From positions 1 through 32,913 of the forward strand of contig JANXWR010000309.1 of assembly GCA_025351025.1 (NCBI GenBank): DNA of 32,913 nucleotides, read 5' to 3'. Of this stretch, positions 1 through 10,175 are shown piece by piece. The DNA is from Burkholderiales bacterium (GTDB taxonomy: Bacteria; Pseudomonadota; Gammaproteobacteria; Burkholderiales; Burkholderiaceae_C). Position 1 is the first letter of the stretch. Each line of letters opens with the position of its first letter. The position numbers and the translations under genes are program-made. Below the pieces are notes generated by a model, which was not told the origin of the DNA, did no database searches, and was given only the letters and a program-made list of their open reading frames with translations.

Positions 1-440
1 ATGCCGCCCGAGAGCTGCCACGGGTACTTGCCCTCGAAGCCCTTCAGGCCGACGCGTTCGAGGTGTTCAAACGCGACCGCGCGCGCCTTCGCTTTGGTCA
101 GGCCGTGAATCTCAAGTGGCAGGCAGCAATTGCCGAGCACGGTACGCCAAGGGAACAGCGCAGGCGCCTGGAACACATAGCCGTAGGCACGCGCGAGCCG
201 CGCGTCGCGCGTGCTCTGGCCGTTCACGCGCACGACGCCCGCGGTGATCTGCTCGAGGTCGGCGATCACGCGCAGCAGCGTCGTCTTGCCGCAGCCCGAG
301 GGCCCGATCAGCGAGATGAACTCGCCCTCGCCGATCGTCAGGCTGACGTCGGCGAGCGCCGTGACCGTGTGCTCCCTGGCGGGATAGACGACCGAGACGC
401 CTTGGACTTCGACGGTGGCGGGAGAGAGAGAAGTCGACAA
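1..440 (-). CDS. ABC transporter ATP-binding protein, nitrate/sulfonate/taurine type (partial, C-terminus beyond window)
   Basis: Absent from the ORF track because it runs off the window; I read it from the reverse complement of bases 440-1. The translation shows a Walker A motif (LIGPSGCGKTTLL, about residues 39-51), a Q-loop (YVFQAPALFPWRTV) and the start of the signature motif (WQLSGGM) at the window edge; Walker B and the H-loop lie outside. The Q-loop and length resemble the SsuB/TauB/NrtD group, which energises import of small anions, sulfonates or heterocycles. The likely start is a TTG at 440, 14 bases after the preA stop; CTG or other codons slightly upstream cannot be excluded. As the last visible gene of the pyrimidine operon it probably powers uptake of a pyrimidine, hydantoin or related compound. 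The substrate is inferred from context only. Confidence 0.85.
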   Translation of the reverse strand, partial: MSTSLSPATVEVQGVSVVYPAREHTVTALADVSLTIGEGEFISLIGPSGCGKTTLLRVIADLEQITAGVVRVNGQSTRDARLARAYGYVFQAPALFPWRTVLGNCCLPLEIHGLTKAKARAVAFEHLERVGLKGFEGKYPWQLSGG

Positions 441-454
441 AGGCGGGCTCGGGT

Positions 455-1762
455 TCAGGCGTTCACACGCGCCGGGTTGTTCGGGTGCGTGGTCCAGTTG
501 GCGTAGCTGCCCTCCACCATGCGGCCGGTGCGCGCATCGATCTCGCCCGGCTGCAAGGCGAACATCGTGATGCAGTCCGGCACCGGGCAAACCGAGACGC
601 AGAGGTTGCAGCCGACGCATTCGGCATCGATCACCTCGAAGTGACGTCGGCCGTCCTTGGTCGCCGTGATCGCCTGGTGCGAGGTGTCTTCGCACACCAC
701 GTGGCAACGGCCGCACTGGATGCACAGGTCCTGGTCGATGCGCGCCTTCTCGACGTGGTTGAGGTCGAGCGCGTTCCAGTCGACGATCGACGGCACGGCG
801 CGGCCGCGGAACGCCTCGATGTTCGCGAAGCCCTTGCTGTCCATGTATTCCGAGAGGCCGCTGCACAGGTCTTCGACGATCTTGAAGCCGTAGGTCATCG
901 CCGCGGTGCAGACCTGCACGTTGCCGGCGCCTAGCGCGATGAATTCGGCCGCGTCCTTCCAGGTCTCGATGCCGCCGATGCCGGAAATCGGCAACCCCGC
1001 CATCGCCGGCGTGCGCGCGATCTCGGCCACCATGGCGAGAGCGATCGGCTTCACCGCCGGGCCGCAATAGCCGCCGTGCGAGCCGGTGCGGCCGGTGTGC
1101 GGATGGATCAGCAGCTTGTCGAGGTCGACGCCCATCACCGAGTTGACGGTGTTGATCAGCGAGACCGCGTCGGCGCGGCCACGATGCGCCGCCAGCGCCG
1201 GCGGCTTGATGTCGGCCACGTTCGGCGTGAGCTTGACGATCACCGGCAGCCTCGTGTAGTGCTTGCACCAGGCCGTGACCATCTCGATGTACTCGGGCAC
1301 CTGGCCGACCGCCGAGCCCATGCCACGCTCGCTCATGCCGTGCGGGCAGCCGAAGTTGAGCTCGACGCCGTCGCAGCCGGTGTCGCGGACCATGCGCAGG
1401 ATCGCCTTCCAGGCATCTTCTTCGCACGGCACCATCAGCGAGACGACGACGGCGCGGTCGGGCCAGTTGCGCTTCACCCGGGCGATCTCGCCAAGGTTGA
1501 CCTCGAGCGGCCGATCCGTGATGAGCTCGATGTTGTTGAAGCCGATCAGGCGCCGGTCCTGCGAATAGAGCGCCGCGTAGCGCGGCCCGTTGACGTTGAC
1601 GATCGGCGGCCCCGCTTCGCCCAGCGTCTTCCAGACCACGCCCCCCCAGCCGGCCTCGAAGGCGCGCACGACGTTGTATTCCTTGTCGGTCGGCGGCGCC
1701 GAAGCGAGCCAGAACGGGTTCGGACTCTTGATGCCGGCAAAGGTGCAGCTCAGGTCGGCCAT
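455..1762 (-). CDS. preA: NAD-dependent dihydropyrimidine dehydrogenase subunit PreA
   Basis: 435 aa. Catalytic subunit of the bacterial dihydropyrimidine dehydrogenase, which with PreT interconverts uracil/thymine and their 5,6-dihydro forms using NAD(H); cytoplasmic. The N-terminal two thirds is a dihydroorotate-dehydrogenase-like FMN barrel: ELNFGCPHGMSERGMG contains the Asn and Cys matching the Asn668/Cys671 pair of mammalian enzyme, followed by KLTPNV, NTVNS and the FMN-phosphate segment SGIGGIETW. The C-terminus carries two [4Fe-4S] motifs, CIQCGRCHVVC and CVGCNLCVSVCPVPDC (about residues 346-396). Length matches the family (roughly 410-440). The ATG at 1762 has an AAGGAA-like purine run about 10 bases upstream. 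It lies 36 bases downstream of preT in the same direction, as expected for the two-subunit enzyme. High confidence. Confidence 0.96.
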   Translation of the reverse strand: MADLSCTFAGIKSPNPFWLASAPPTDKEYNVVRAFEAGWGGVVWKTLGEAGPPIVNVNGPRYAALYSQDRRLIGFNNIELITDRPLEVNLGEIARVKRNWPDRAVVVSLMVPCEEDAWKAILRMVRDTGCDGVELNFGCPHGMSERGMGSAVGQVPEYIEMVTAWCKHYTRLPVIVKLTPNVADIKPPALAAHRGRADAVSLINTVNSVMGVDLDKLLIHPHTGRTGSHGGYCGPAVKPIALAMVAEIARTPAMAGLPISGIGGIETWKDAAEFIALGAGNVQVCTAAMTYGFKIVEDLCSGLSEYMDSKGFANIEAFRGRAVPSIVDWNALDLNHVEKARIDQDLCIQCGRCHVVCEDTSHQAITATKDGRRHFEVIDAECVGCNLCVSVCPVPDCITMFALQPGEIDARTGRMVEGSYANWTTHPNNPARVNA

Positions 1763-1798
1763 GGCGATGGGATTCCTTTTGTCGATCCGGCGTGACGC

Positions 1799-3181
1799 TC
1801 AGGCCGCGGCGCGGCGAAGTCGCGTGAACGGCTTGCCTACACGCGCGATGCCGAGGGCGCGGTCGATCGAATGGGCGGCGATCTTGCCGTGCTCGACCGC
1901 CTCGACCGTCAGGTCCTGGCCGCCCCAGGTGCAGTCGCCGCCGGCCCAGACCCTGGCATGCGAGGTGCGCCCTTGCGCGTCGACCTCGATGCGACCGCCG
2001 CGTACCGCGAGCGTCGTCAGCATCGGATCGACGAGCACCAGCGTCTGGCCGATCGCCTTCAGCAGCGTGTCGGCGGCGAGGCTCCAGTGCCGGCCGGTCG
2101 ACTCGAGCTTGCCGCCCACGTCCTGCACGCCGACGAAGGTCGCACCCGCGACGTGGCCCTCGGGCGCGTCGAGGCTCTTCAGGACGCTCCAGGTGCGGAT
2201 CGTCACGCCGTTCAGCTGCGCCAATTCGCGCTCGTAGGTCGACGCCGGCATGCGCTCCAGGTCGCGCCGATAGACGATGGTCACCTCCTCGGCGCCGAGC
2301 TTCTTCGACTGCACGGCGGCGTCGATCGCCGTCATGCCGCCGCCGATGACGACGACGCGCCGGCCGACCGGCAGAGCCGCGTAGTCGCTCGCCTGGCGCA
2401 GGCCGGCGATGAAGCCGATCGCGTTGCCGACGCCGCCCGTGTTCTCGCCGGCGAGGCCGAGGGCGTTGACCCCGCCGAGGCCGAGGCCGATGAAGACCGC
2501 GTCGTACTGCATCTCCAGGTCGGCCAGCATGACGTGCTCGCCGAGCGCCTGTCCGCAGCGCATCTCGATGCCACCGATCGAGAGCAGCCAGGCAATCTCC
2601 TTCTGCGCGAAGTCGTCGGTGGTCTTGTAGGTGGCCAGGCCGTATTCGTTCAGGCCGCCCGGCAACGGCTGCGCCTCGAACACGGTCACGTCATGCCCGA
2701 GCATCGCCGCACGATGCGCGCAGGCGAGGCCGGCCGGCCCGGCGCCGACGACGGCGATGCGTCGGCCGGTCGGCGCCGCACGCGTGAACATCGGCGTGCC
2801 CGGCGCGACGAAGTACGCATCGGTCGCGTGCCGCTGCAGAAGGCCGATCTCGACCGGCTTGTCCTCGTTGGTGTTGCGCACGCAGGCCTGCTCGCACAGC
2901 ACCTCGGTCGGGCAGACGCGCGCGCACATGCCGCCGAACACGTTGGCCTCGAGGATGGCGCGCGCCGCGCCGCGCAGGTTCTTCTCGCCGATGCGGCGCA
3001 CGAACGACGGAATGTCGATGCCGGTCGGGCAGGCGGCGACACAGGGCGCGTCGTAGCAGTAGTAGCAGCGCTCGGCCTCGATCAGCGCCTGCACCGGCGT
3101 CAGCGGCGGATGCGCGTCGCCGAAGTTCTCGCGGTACTGGGCGGCGGAAAGCCGGCCGGCCTTGACGTCGGGGCCGGCCAT
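1799..3181 (-). CDS. preT: NAD-dependent dihydropyrimidine dehydrogenase subunit PreT
   Basis: 460 aa, related to the glutamate synthase small chain. It carries the FAD and NAD(H) site and passes electrons through Fe-S clusters to PreA. The N-terminus has Cys-rich cluster motifs (CYYCYDAPCVAACPTG near residue 40 and CARVCPTEVLCEQACV near residue 86). These are followed by the FAD dinucleotide fold VVGAGPAGLACAHRA (about 143-157) and a second NAD fold VVVIGGGMTAIDAA (about 275-288). A GGDCTWGGQDLT segment near the C-terminus matches the FAD-closing GGD motif of this family. The ATG at 3181 has a strong Shine-Dalgarno GGAGGGA six bases upstream. The hydA-preT gap of 97 bases holds an inverted repeat that ends only a few bases before that Shine-Dalgarno. 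PreT with PreA immediately downstream gives a complete enzyme. Confidence 0.95.
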   Translation of the reverse strand: MAGPDVKAGRLSAAQYRENFGDAHPPLTPVQALIEAERCYYCYDAPCVAACPTGIDIPSFVRRIGEKNLRGAARAILEANVFGGMCARVCPTEVLCEQACVRNTNEDKPVEIGLLQRHATDAYFVAPGTPMFTRAAPTGRRIAVVGAGPAGLACAHRAAMLGHDVTVFEAQPLPGGLNEYGLATYKTTDDFAQKEIAWLLSIGGIEMRCGQALGEHVMLADLEMQYDAVFIGLGLGGVNALGLAGENTGGVGNAIGFIAGLRQASDYAALPVGRRVVVIGGGMTAIDAAVQSKKLGAEEVTIVYRRDLERMPASTYERELAQLNGVTIRTWSVLKSLDAPEGHVAGATFVGVQDVGGKLESTGRHWSLAADTLLKAIGQTLVLVDPMLTTLAVRGGRIEVDAQGRTSHARVWAGGDCTWGGQDLTVEAVEHGKIAAHSIDRALGIARVGKPFTRLRRAAA

Positions 3182-3187
3182 CAGCGG

Positions 3188-3194
3188 TCCCTCC
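3188..3194 (-). promoter_or_regulatory. Shine-Dalgarno of preT
   Basis: GGAGGGA on the minus strand, six bases upstream of the preT ATG at 3181. It fixes the start and lies four bases downstream (in transcription) of the inverted repeat at 3199-3267, so folding of that repeat could affect access to it. Confidence 0.7.
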
Positions 3195-3198
3195 GGCT

Positions 3199-3267
3199 CT
3201 TGTCATCCTGAGCGGAGCGAAGGATCTCGACGCCGATGAGGCCCTTCGCTTCGCTCAGGGTGACAAG
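3199..3267. repeat. Inverted repeat of the dispersed GTCATCCTGAGCGAAGCGAAGG type
   Basis: The left arm (3199-3223, CTTGTCATCCTGAGCGGAGC...) and the reverse complement of the right arm (3242-3267, CTTGTCACCCTGAGCGAAGC...) match at 23 of 25 positions, with an 18-base loop. Transcribed RNA would form a long hairpin. From memory, this motif family is scattered through intergenic regions of many unrelated bacteria; I cannot search for it here. A second perfect 10-base inverted repeat, GATGAGGCCC (3235-3244) with GGGCCTCATC (3271-3280), overlaps the first and could form a competing hairpin. The element lies between hydA and preT and just upstream of the preT Shine-Dalgarno. There is no T-tract, so it is not a classical terminator. 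Confidence 0.85.
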
Positions 3268-3278
3268 GATGGGCCTCA

Positions 3279-4784
<1,506 letters not shown>

Positions 4785-6059
4785 TCACGCAACGGCGACC
4801 GTCTCGGCGCTCTTGCCGACCACGGGCAGCTCGTTGGCCTTGGCCAGCATGGCCTGGAACAGCACGTTGCCGCCGGCCTCGATCCACTCGGGCTTGGCGT
4901 CTTCGATCTCGTTGTGGCTGATGCCGCCGACGCAGGGCACGAAGATCATCGCCGTCGGCGTCACCGTGCTCATGTAGCAGGCGTCGTGGCCGGCGCCCGA
5001 TACGATCTCGCGCGTCGAGTAGCCCAGGCGCTTCGCCCCCGAGCGAACCATCTCGACGCAGCTCTCGTCGAAGTGCACGCAGTCGTACTGGAAGATCTGC
5101 TTCAGGTCGTGCTCGAGCCGGCTGGCTGCGGCGATTCTCGCCACGCCTTCCCTCAGCTCGGCGTCCATCTGCGCCAGCTCGTCGTTGATCGGGCAGCGGA
5201 AGTCGACGGTCAGGAAGACCCGGCCGGGAATGACGTTGCGCGAGTTCGGGTAGCTGTTGATCATGCCGACCGTCGAGACGGCGAGCGGCGCATGCTTGAG
5301 GCCGATCTCGTTGACGAGCTGGATCACCCTGGCGGCGCCGAGCAGCGCGTCGCGCCGCACCGGCATCGGCGTCGGCCCGGCGTGCGACTCCTGGCCGGTC
5401 AGCGTCAGCTCGTACCAGCGCTGGCCCTGCGCATCGGTGACGACACCGATCGTCTGCCCTTCGTGCTCGAGAATTGGACCCTGCTCGATGTGCGTCTCGA
5501 AGAAGGCGTGCACCGGGCGCTTGCCCATCGGCTCGTTGCCGAGGTAGCCGATCCGCGCCAGCTCCTCGCCGATCGTCTTGCCTTGCTGATCGGTTCGCGA
5601 GTGGCCGTATTCGAGCGAGAACACACCGGCGTAAACGCCGGAGCCGACCATGGCCGGAGCGAAGCGCGACCCTTCCTCGTTCGTCCACACCGAGGCCTCG
5701 ATCGGCCGCTCGGTCTCGATCCCCAGGTCGTTGAGGGTGCGGATCACTTCCAGGCCGGCGAGGACGCCGTAGACGCCATCGAAGCGGCCGCCGGTCGGCT
5801 GGCTGTCGAGGTGGCTGCCGGTGCCGACCGGTGCCAGGCTGTTGTTGCGCCCGGGCCGGCGCGCGAAGATGTTGCCCATCTGGTCGATCTTGATGCCGCA
5901 GCCGGCGTCCTTGCACCACTGCACGAACAGGTCGCGGCCCTCCTTGTCGAGATCGGTCAGGGTCAGGCGGCAGACGCCGCCCTTCGGCGTAGCGCCGATC
6001 CGGGCCATTTCCATCAGGCTAGCCCACAGGCGATCGCCGTTTATTCTCAAGTCATTCAT
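4785..6059 (-). CDS. pydC: N-carbamoyl-beta-alanine amidohydrolase / Zn-dependent hydrolase (beta-ureidopropionase, M20 family)
   Basis: 424 aa, M20 family amidase of the HyuC/AmaB/allantoate amidohydrolase group. In this context it most likely hydrolyses N-carbamoyl-beta-alanine or N-carbamoyl-beta-aminoisobutyrate to the beta-amino acid, ammonia and CO2. Metal ligands are visible in GTGSHLDSQPTGGRFDG (His, Asp), TNEEGSRF (Glu), ETHIEQGPILE (His) and SGAGHDACYM (His near the C-terminus). The ATG at 6059 has a near-perfect GAGGAG six bases upstream. It is first in the pyrimidine gene set, followed by hydA. N-carbamoyl-L-amino-acid hydrolase or allantoate amidohydrolase are the alternatives; the neighbouring preTA and hydA make the beta-ureidopropionase role the best reading. 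Other databases may use hyuC or amaB. Confidence 0.9.
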   Translation of the reverse strand: MNDLRINGDRLWASLMEMARIGATPKGGVCRLTLTDLDKEGRDLFVQWCKDAGCGIKIDQMGNIFARRPGRNNSLAPVGTGSHLDSQPTGGRFDGVYGVLAGLEVIRTLNDLGIETERPIEASVWTNEEGSRFAPAMVGSGVYAGVFSLEYGHSRTDQQGKTIGEELARIGYLGNEPMGKRPVHAFFETHIEQGPILEHEGQTIGVVTDAQGQRWYELTLTGQESHAGPTPMPVRRDALLGAARVIQLVNEIGLKHAPLAVSTVGMINSYPNSRNVIPGRVFLTVDFRCPINDELAQMDAELREGVARIAAASRLEHDLKQIFQYDCVHFDESCVEMVRSGAKRLGYSTREIVSGAGHDACYMSTVTPTAMIFVPCVGGISHNEIEDAKPEWIEAGGNVLFQAMLAKANELPVVGKSAETVAVA

Positions 6060-6065
6060 CGCGCA

Positions 6066-6071
6066 CTCCTC
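6066..6071 (-). promoter_or_regulatory. Shine-Dalgarno of pydC
   Basis: GAGGAG on the minus strand, six bases upstream of the pydC ATG at 6059. It fixes the start of the first pyrimidine-pathway gene. Confidence 0.6.
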
Positions 6072-6096
6072 GTCGGTTCGGCAGATCCCCGGTTAT

Positions 6097-6111
6097 GCCC
6101 GCTTCGCGGGC
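6097..6111 (-). terminator. Short GC stem-loop between the FAD monooxygenase and pydC (possible weak terminator)
   Basis: A perfect six-base-pair stem, GCCCGC/GCGGGC with a three-base loop, sits 64 bases downstream of the monooxygenase stop and 37 bases upstream of pydC. There is no U-run after the stem, so intrinsic termination is doubtful. It may instead mark the boundary of the pyrimidine transcription unit. Confidence 0.25.
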
Positions 6112-6175
6112 GCCCGTCCAGCGGTGCCATGCCGGAGATTTCAGCACGAAGGGTGCCAGCCGGCCGGATGGCGCC

Positions 6176-7417
6176 TCATGCGACGGGCGAGCGCACATGC
6201 TCGGGACGCACGCCCATGCCGAGCAGGCGGGCGAACAGCCGCTGCAGCGCCGGCACCGCCGTCAGCAAGCGCATGGGCAGAGGCACGCGCAGCTCGGCCC
6301 CGGCGCTGGTGCTCATGACGGGGACGAGCACGTTATTCTGGATCGTCACCTGCATCGCCTGCGTCGCCTTGGTCGACCAGAGACGGCGCTGGCGCACGGT
6401 GTCGAGATCGGCCTCGGTGACCATGCCGGCACGGAGCTTTTCGGCGAGCAGGTTGGCCGCGGCGACCGCGTCCTGGATCGCCAGGTTGATGCCGACGCCG
6501 CCGACCGGCGACATCGCGTGCGCCGCGTCGCCGATGCAGAGCAGGCCCGGCCTCGACCAGTGCAGCAGGCGATCGACGGCGACGGTGAGCAGCTTGACGT
6601 CTTGCCACGAACGAACGTCGCCGATGTGCGGCGCGAGCAGCGGCGCGGTGGCCACGACCTGGCGGCGAAAGACCTCGATGTCCTGGCGCTGCAGCGCCTC
6701 GGCGCCGCCCTTGGGGATGACGAAGGCGCACTGCCAAGAGTCGCCGCGGTCGATGGTGACGACGAAATGGCCCGGGGCGACGCGAGCCAGCGCCGAGTCC
6801 TCGCCCGCCGGATCGCGGCCGACGCGGAACCAGAGCACGTCGATCGGCACGCCGAGGCCCTCGACCGCCAGGCCGGCCGCCGCGCGCACCGTCGAATGGC
6901 GGCCGTCGCAGCCGATCGTGCAGTCGGCGCGGACCTCGAAGTCGCCCTGTGGCGACGTGCCGCGGACGCCGGCGACGGGGCCGTCGGCCTCGACGATCAG
7001 GCCCGTCACGTTGGCCTGCATCGTCAGCGTGAACGCCGGCAGCGCACGGGCTCGGCCGGACAGGAAATCGAGGAACTCCCACTGCGGCATCATGGCGATG
7101 AAGGCGTAGCGCGCCGGCAGGCCGCCGAAGTCGCCGAGCTGGACTCGCTCGGCGCCGAACACGCCGCCCACGATGCGGAGCTTCTGGTGCGGCCGCTCCA
7201 GGAAATCGTCGAGCAGTCCCAGCTCGTCCATGATGCGCAGCGTCGACGGATGCACCGTGTCGCCGCGAAAGTCGCGCAGGAAGTCGCCGTGCTTCTCGAG
7301 CACGACCGTCTTCACCCCGGCACGCGCGAGCAGGTAGCCGAGCATCATTCCCGCGGGGCCGCCGCCGACGATGCAGCACTGCGTACGGGTCGGGTTCGGT
7401 TCGCTGGCCATGGTCAT
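6176..7417 (-). CDS. FAD-dependent aromatic-ring-hydroxylase-like monooxygenase (group A)
   Basis: 413 aa from the ATG at 7417; a second ATG at 7411 (MASEPN) is equally possible. The 686-aa track ORF adds shadow sequence from the deacetylase gene. Group A flavoprotein monooxygenases of the UbiH/PHBH fold use NAD(P)H and O2 to hydroxylate aromatic or related substrates. Visible motifs are the GxGxxG FAD fold CCIVGGGPAGMMLGYLLA near the N-terminus, the DG motif IGCDGRHSTVR about mid-protein, and the GD motif LLCIGDAAHAMSPVGGVGINLAIQDA about two thirds in. The start lies 5 bases after the deacetylase stop, so the two are likely co-transcribed. I cannot assign a substrate. Closest generic label: FAD-dependent oxidoreductase. 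Confidence 0.88.
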   Translation of the reverse strand: MTMASEPNPTRTQCCIVGGGPAGMMLGYLLARAGVKTVVLEKHGDFLRDFRGDTVHPSTLRIMDELGLLDDFLERPHQKLRIVGGVFGAERVQLGDFGGLPARYAFIAMMPQWEFLDFLSGRARALPAFTLTMQANVTGLIVEADGPVAGVRGTSPQGDFEVRADCTIGCDGRHSTVRAAAGLAVEGLGVPIDVLWFRVGRDPAGEDSALARVAPGHFVVTIDRGDSWQCAFVIPKGGAEALQRQDIEVFRRQVVATAPLLAPHIGDVRSWQDVKLLTVAVDRLLHWSRPGLLCIGDAAHAMSPVGGVGINLAIQDAVAAANLLAEKLRAGMVTEADLDTVRQRRLWSTKATQAMQVTIQNNVLVPVMSTSAGAELRVPLPMRLLTAVPALQRLFARLLGMGVRPEHVRSPVA

Positions 7418-7422
7418 GCGCC

Positions 7423-8463
<1,041 letters not shown>

Positions 8464-8491
8464 GACCCGATGCCGGTGCGACGACGGACGC

Positions 8492-8800
8492 TCATCGCTG
8501 CGCCGGCGGCACGGCGCGAAGCGAGGCGGCGAAGGCGTCGTGCGCCGCCGCATCGACCGGCCGGTGCCGGACTATCGTGCTCGCCGGATAGTGGCCGAGG
8601 AAGTTGTCGCCCTTCCGGCGCTGCGCCGGGCGGATCGGCCGCGGCACGAAGCCGCCACCGCAGTTCGGGCAGACGTCGTGCAATACCGACTCGACGCAAT
8701 CGGCGCAGAAGGTGCATTCGAAGCTGCAGATGCGCGCTTCGGCCGACGCGGGCGGCAGCGCTGTGTCACAGTGTTCGCAGGTCGGTCGCAGTTGCAGCAT
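8492..8800 (-). CDS. DUF1272 domain-containing cysteine-rich protein
   Basis: 102 aa. The first 57 residues match the DUF1272 pattern as I remember it (MLQLRPTCEHCDTALPP, ARICSFECTFCADCVESVL, CPNCGGGFVPRPIRP). It has eight cysteines arranged as CxxC or CxxxC-like pairs (CEHC, CSFECTFCADC, CPNC), which suggests one or two structural zinc sites. The last 45 residues are a less conserved basic tail. The function of the family is unknown to me. It heads the minus-strand run that continues into the deacetylase 28 bases downstream. No clear Shine-Dalgarno precedes the ATG at 8800. The 120 bases between this gene and the divergent SPFH gene must hold both promoters, but I cannot place them convincingly. 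Confidence 0.88.
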   Translation of the reverse strand: MLQLRPTCEHCDTALPPASAEARICSFECTFCADCVESVLHDVCPNCGGGFVPRPIRPAQRRKGDNFLGHYPASTIVRHRPVDAAAHDAFAASLRAVPPAQR

Positions 8801-8920
8801 GGCGGCTACGGATGATGAATCGCGTCATCGAGCGTAGCAGGCCCTCGGCCCGGTTCGCCACACCGGCGATTCACTAACATCGACGCCGACACGGCCAAAG
8901 CGCCGCGAGGGAGACAGGCG

Positions 8921-9850
8921 ATGGATTCGAAAGGCCGCTACACCGACGGGCTCGGCAATTTCAACGGCGGCGCCCTCGCCAGAGACGTGCTCATCGCCGT
9001 CGTCGTGCTCGTCCTGCTCGTCTGGGTCTGGCCGCTGCGCACGGTGCCGACCGGGCACCGTGGCGTGATCACGGTAGGCGGCGCGATCCGCGGCATCGAG
9101 AACGAAGGCTTCCTGCTCGTCTGGCCCTGGCAGCGGCTCGACATCTTCAACATCCGCGCCGAGGAGGCGACCGTCGAGGGCGCCGAGGGCAACACCAGCG
9201 ACACCCAGCCGGTCAAGGTGAGCCTGACGGTGCGCTACAGCATCCAGACCGACCGGGTCGCCGAGGTGTTCGAGAAGTACAGCCACGACGGCAACCTGCA
9301 GTCCTACGTGCAGACGGCGACGCAGGAGGTGTTCAAGGCGGTGACCGCCAAGTACACCGCGCCCGACCTGATCGCGCAACGCAGCCTGGTGTCGAGCGAC
9401 ATCGTCACCGGCTTGCGCGCCAAGCTGATCGTCTACGGGGCGCAAGTCATCAACGTCGACATGCGCAACTTCGCGTTCTCGTCCGACTACATGGCGGCCA
9501 TCAACCAGAAGGTGACGCAGGAGCAGTTGCGCCTGGCCACCGAGAACAAGGTGCTGACGGTGCAGGCCGAGCAGAAGCAGAAGGTTGCAGTCGCCGAAGC
9601 CGAGGCGACCGCGCTGAAGGCCAAGGCCGATGGCGAGGCCTATGCCAACCTGAAGGTCGCCACCGCCCAGGCCGAGGCGCTGAAGATCCAGAACGCGGCG
9701 CTGGCGCAGAACCGCGACGTGCTCGAGTTGCGCCGCATCGAGGTGGAGAAGATCAAGGCCGAGCACTGGAACGGCGCCCTGCCGACCTCGGTCTACGCCG
9801 GCGCGCCGATCCCCTTCTTCAACGTGCAGCCGACGCTGCCGGCGAAGTAG
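8921..9850 (+). CDS. SPFH/Band 7 (prohibitin-like) membrane protein
   Basis: 309 aa. One transmembrane helix near residues 23-41 (VLIAVVVLVLLVWVWPL) is followed by a Band 7 domain (about 45-210: VPTGHRGVITVGG, PVKVSLTVRYSI, GAQVINVDMRNFAFS). After that comes an Ala/Glu/Lys-rich helical region (about 205-265: EAEATALKAKADGEAYANLK) typical of SPFH oligomerisation. SPFH proteins form large rings or scaffolds in the inner membrane and modulate proteases or lipid domains. There is no HflC/HflK pair and no NfeD partner nearby, so this is a stand-alone prohibitin-like member. The ATG at 8921 has GGGAGA upstream with suitable spacing. It is divergent from the DUF1272 gene and convergent with the DUF2164 gene, only 15 bases separating the stops. 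Confidence 0.9.
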   Translation: MDSKGRYTDGLGNFNGGALARDVLIAVVVLVLLVWVWPLRTVPTGHRGVITVGGAIRGIENEGFLLVWPWQRLDIFNIRAEEATVEGAEGNTSDTQPVKVSLTVRYSIQTDRVAEVFEKYSHDGNLQSYVQTATQEVFKAVTAKYTAPDLIAQRSLVSSDIVTGLRAKLIVYGAQVINVDMRNFAFSSDYMAAINQKVTQEQLRLATENKVLTVQAEQKQKVAVAEAEATALKAKADGEAYANLKVATAQAEALKIQNAALAQNRDVLELRRIEVEKIKAEHWNGALPTSVYAGAPIPFFNVQPTLPAK

Positions 9851-9865
9851 GCCTCGTCCGCGCCT

Positions 9866-10138
9866 TCACTTGCCCTTCTTCTGCTTGTCGAACTTGCGCC
9901 AGTAGGCGAACTCGTCTTCGTGGAACTCGATGTCGAGCTCCATGACGCGCGCCTGCAGCCGCTCCTGCAGGTCGGCCACCGCCTTGTTGTAGACGAGCGG
10001 CCCGATCTCCTCGAGAAAAAAGCCGAGCAGCGCCGCCGCGGCGACGTTGCCGATGCGCTCTTCCATGTTCTCGTGGAAGTAGCGCTCGATCGAGGCCATC
10101 GCCTCCTTGCGCGCCTCTTTGGAAATCTCGATCGTCAT
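9866..10138 (-). CDS. DUF2164 family protein
   Basis: 90 aa from the ATG at 10138 (MTIEISKEARKEAM). The track's 144-aa version adds upstream sequence overlapping the glycosylase gene. The pattern IxxYFxENxEExIGNxxAxxLLxFFLEEIGPLVYNxAVxD is that of DUF2164, a small mostly helical cytoplasmic family without known function to me. A GGAG-containing purine stretch lies about 6-10 bases upstream of the chosen start. It follows the DNA glycosylase gene by 37 bases in the same direction and may share its transcript. It ends in a lysine-rich tail (KFDKQKKGK). Confidence 0.88.
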   Translation of the reverse strand: MTIEISKEARKEAMASIERYFHENMEERIGNVAAAALLGFFLEEIGPLVYNKAVADLQERLQARVMELDIEFHEDEFAYWRKFDKQKKGK

Positions 10139-10175
10139 CGTCTGCTCCGCTCGAAGTCTGGCGAAATTGTGCGGC

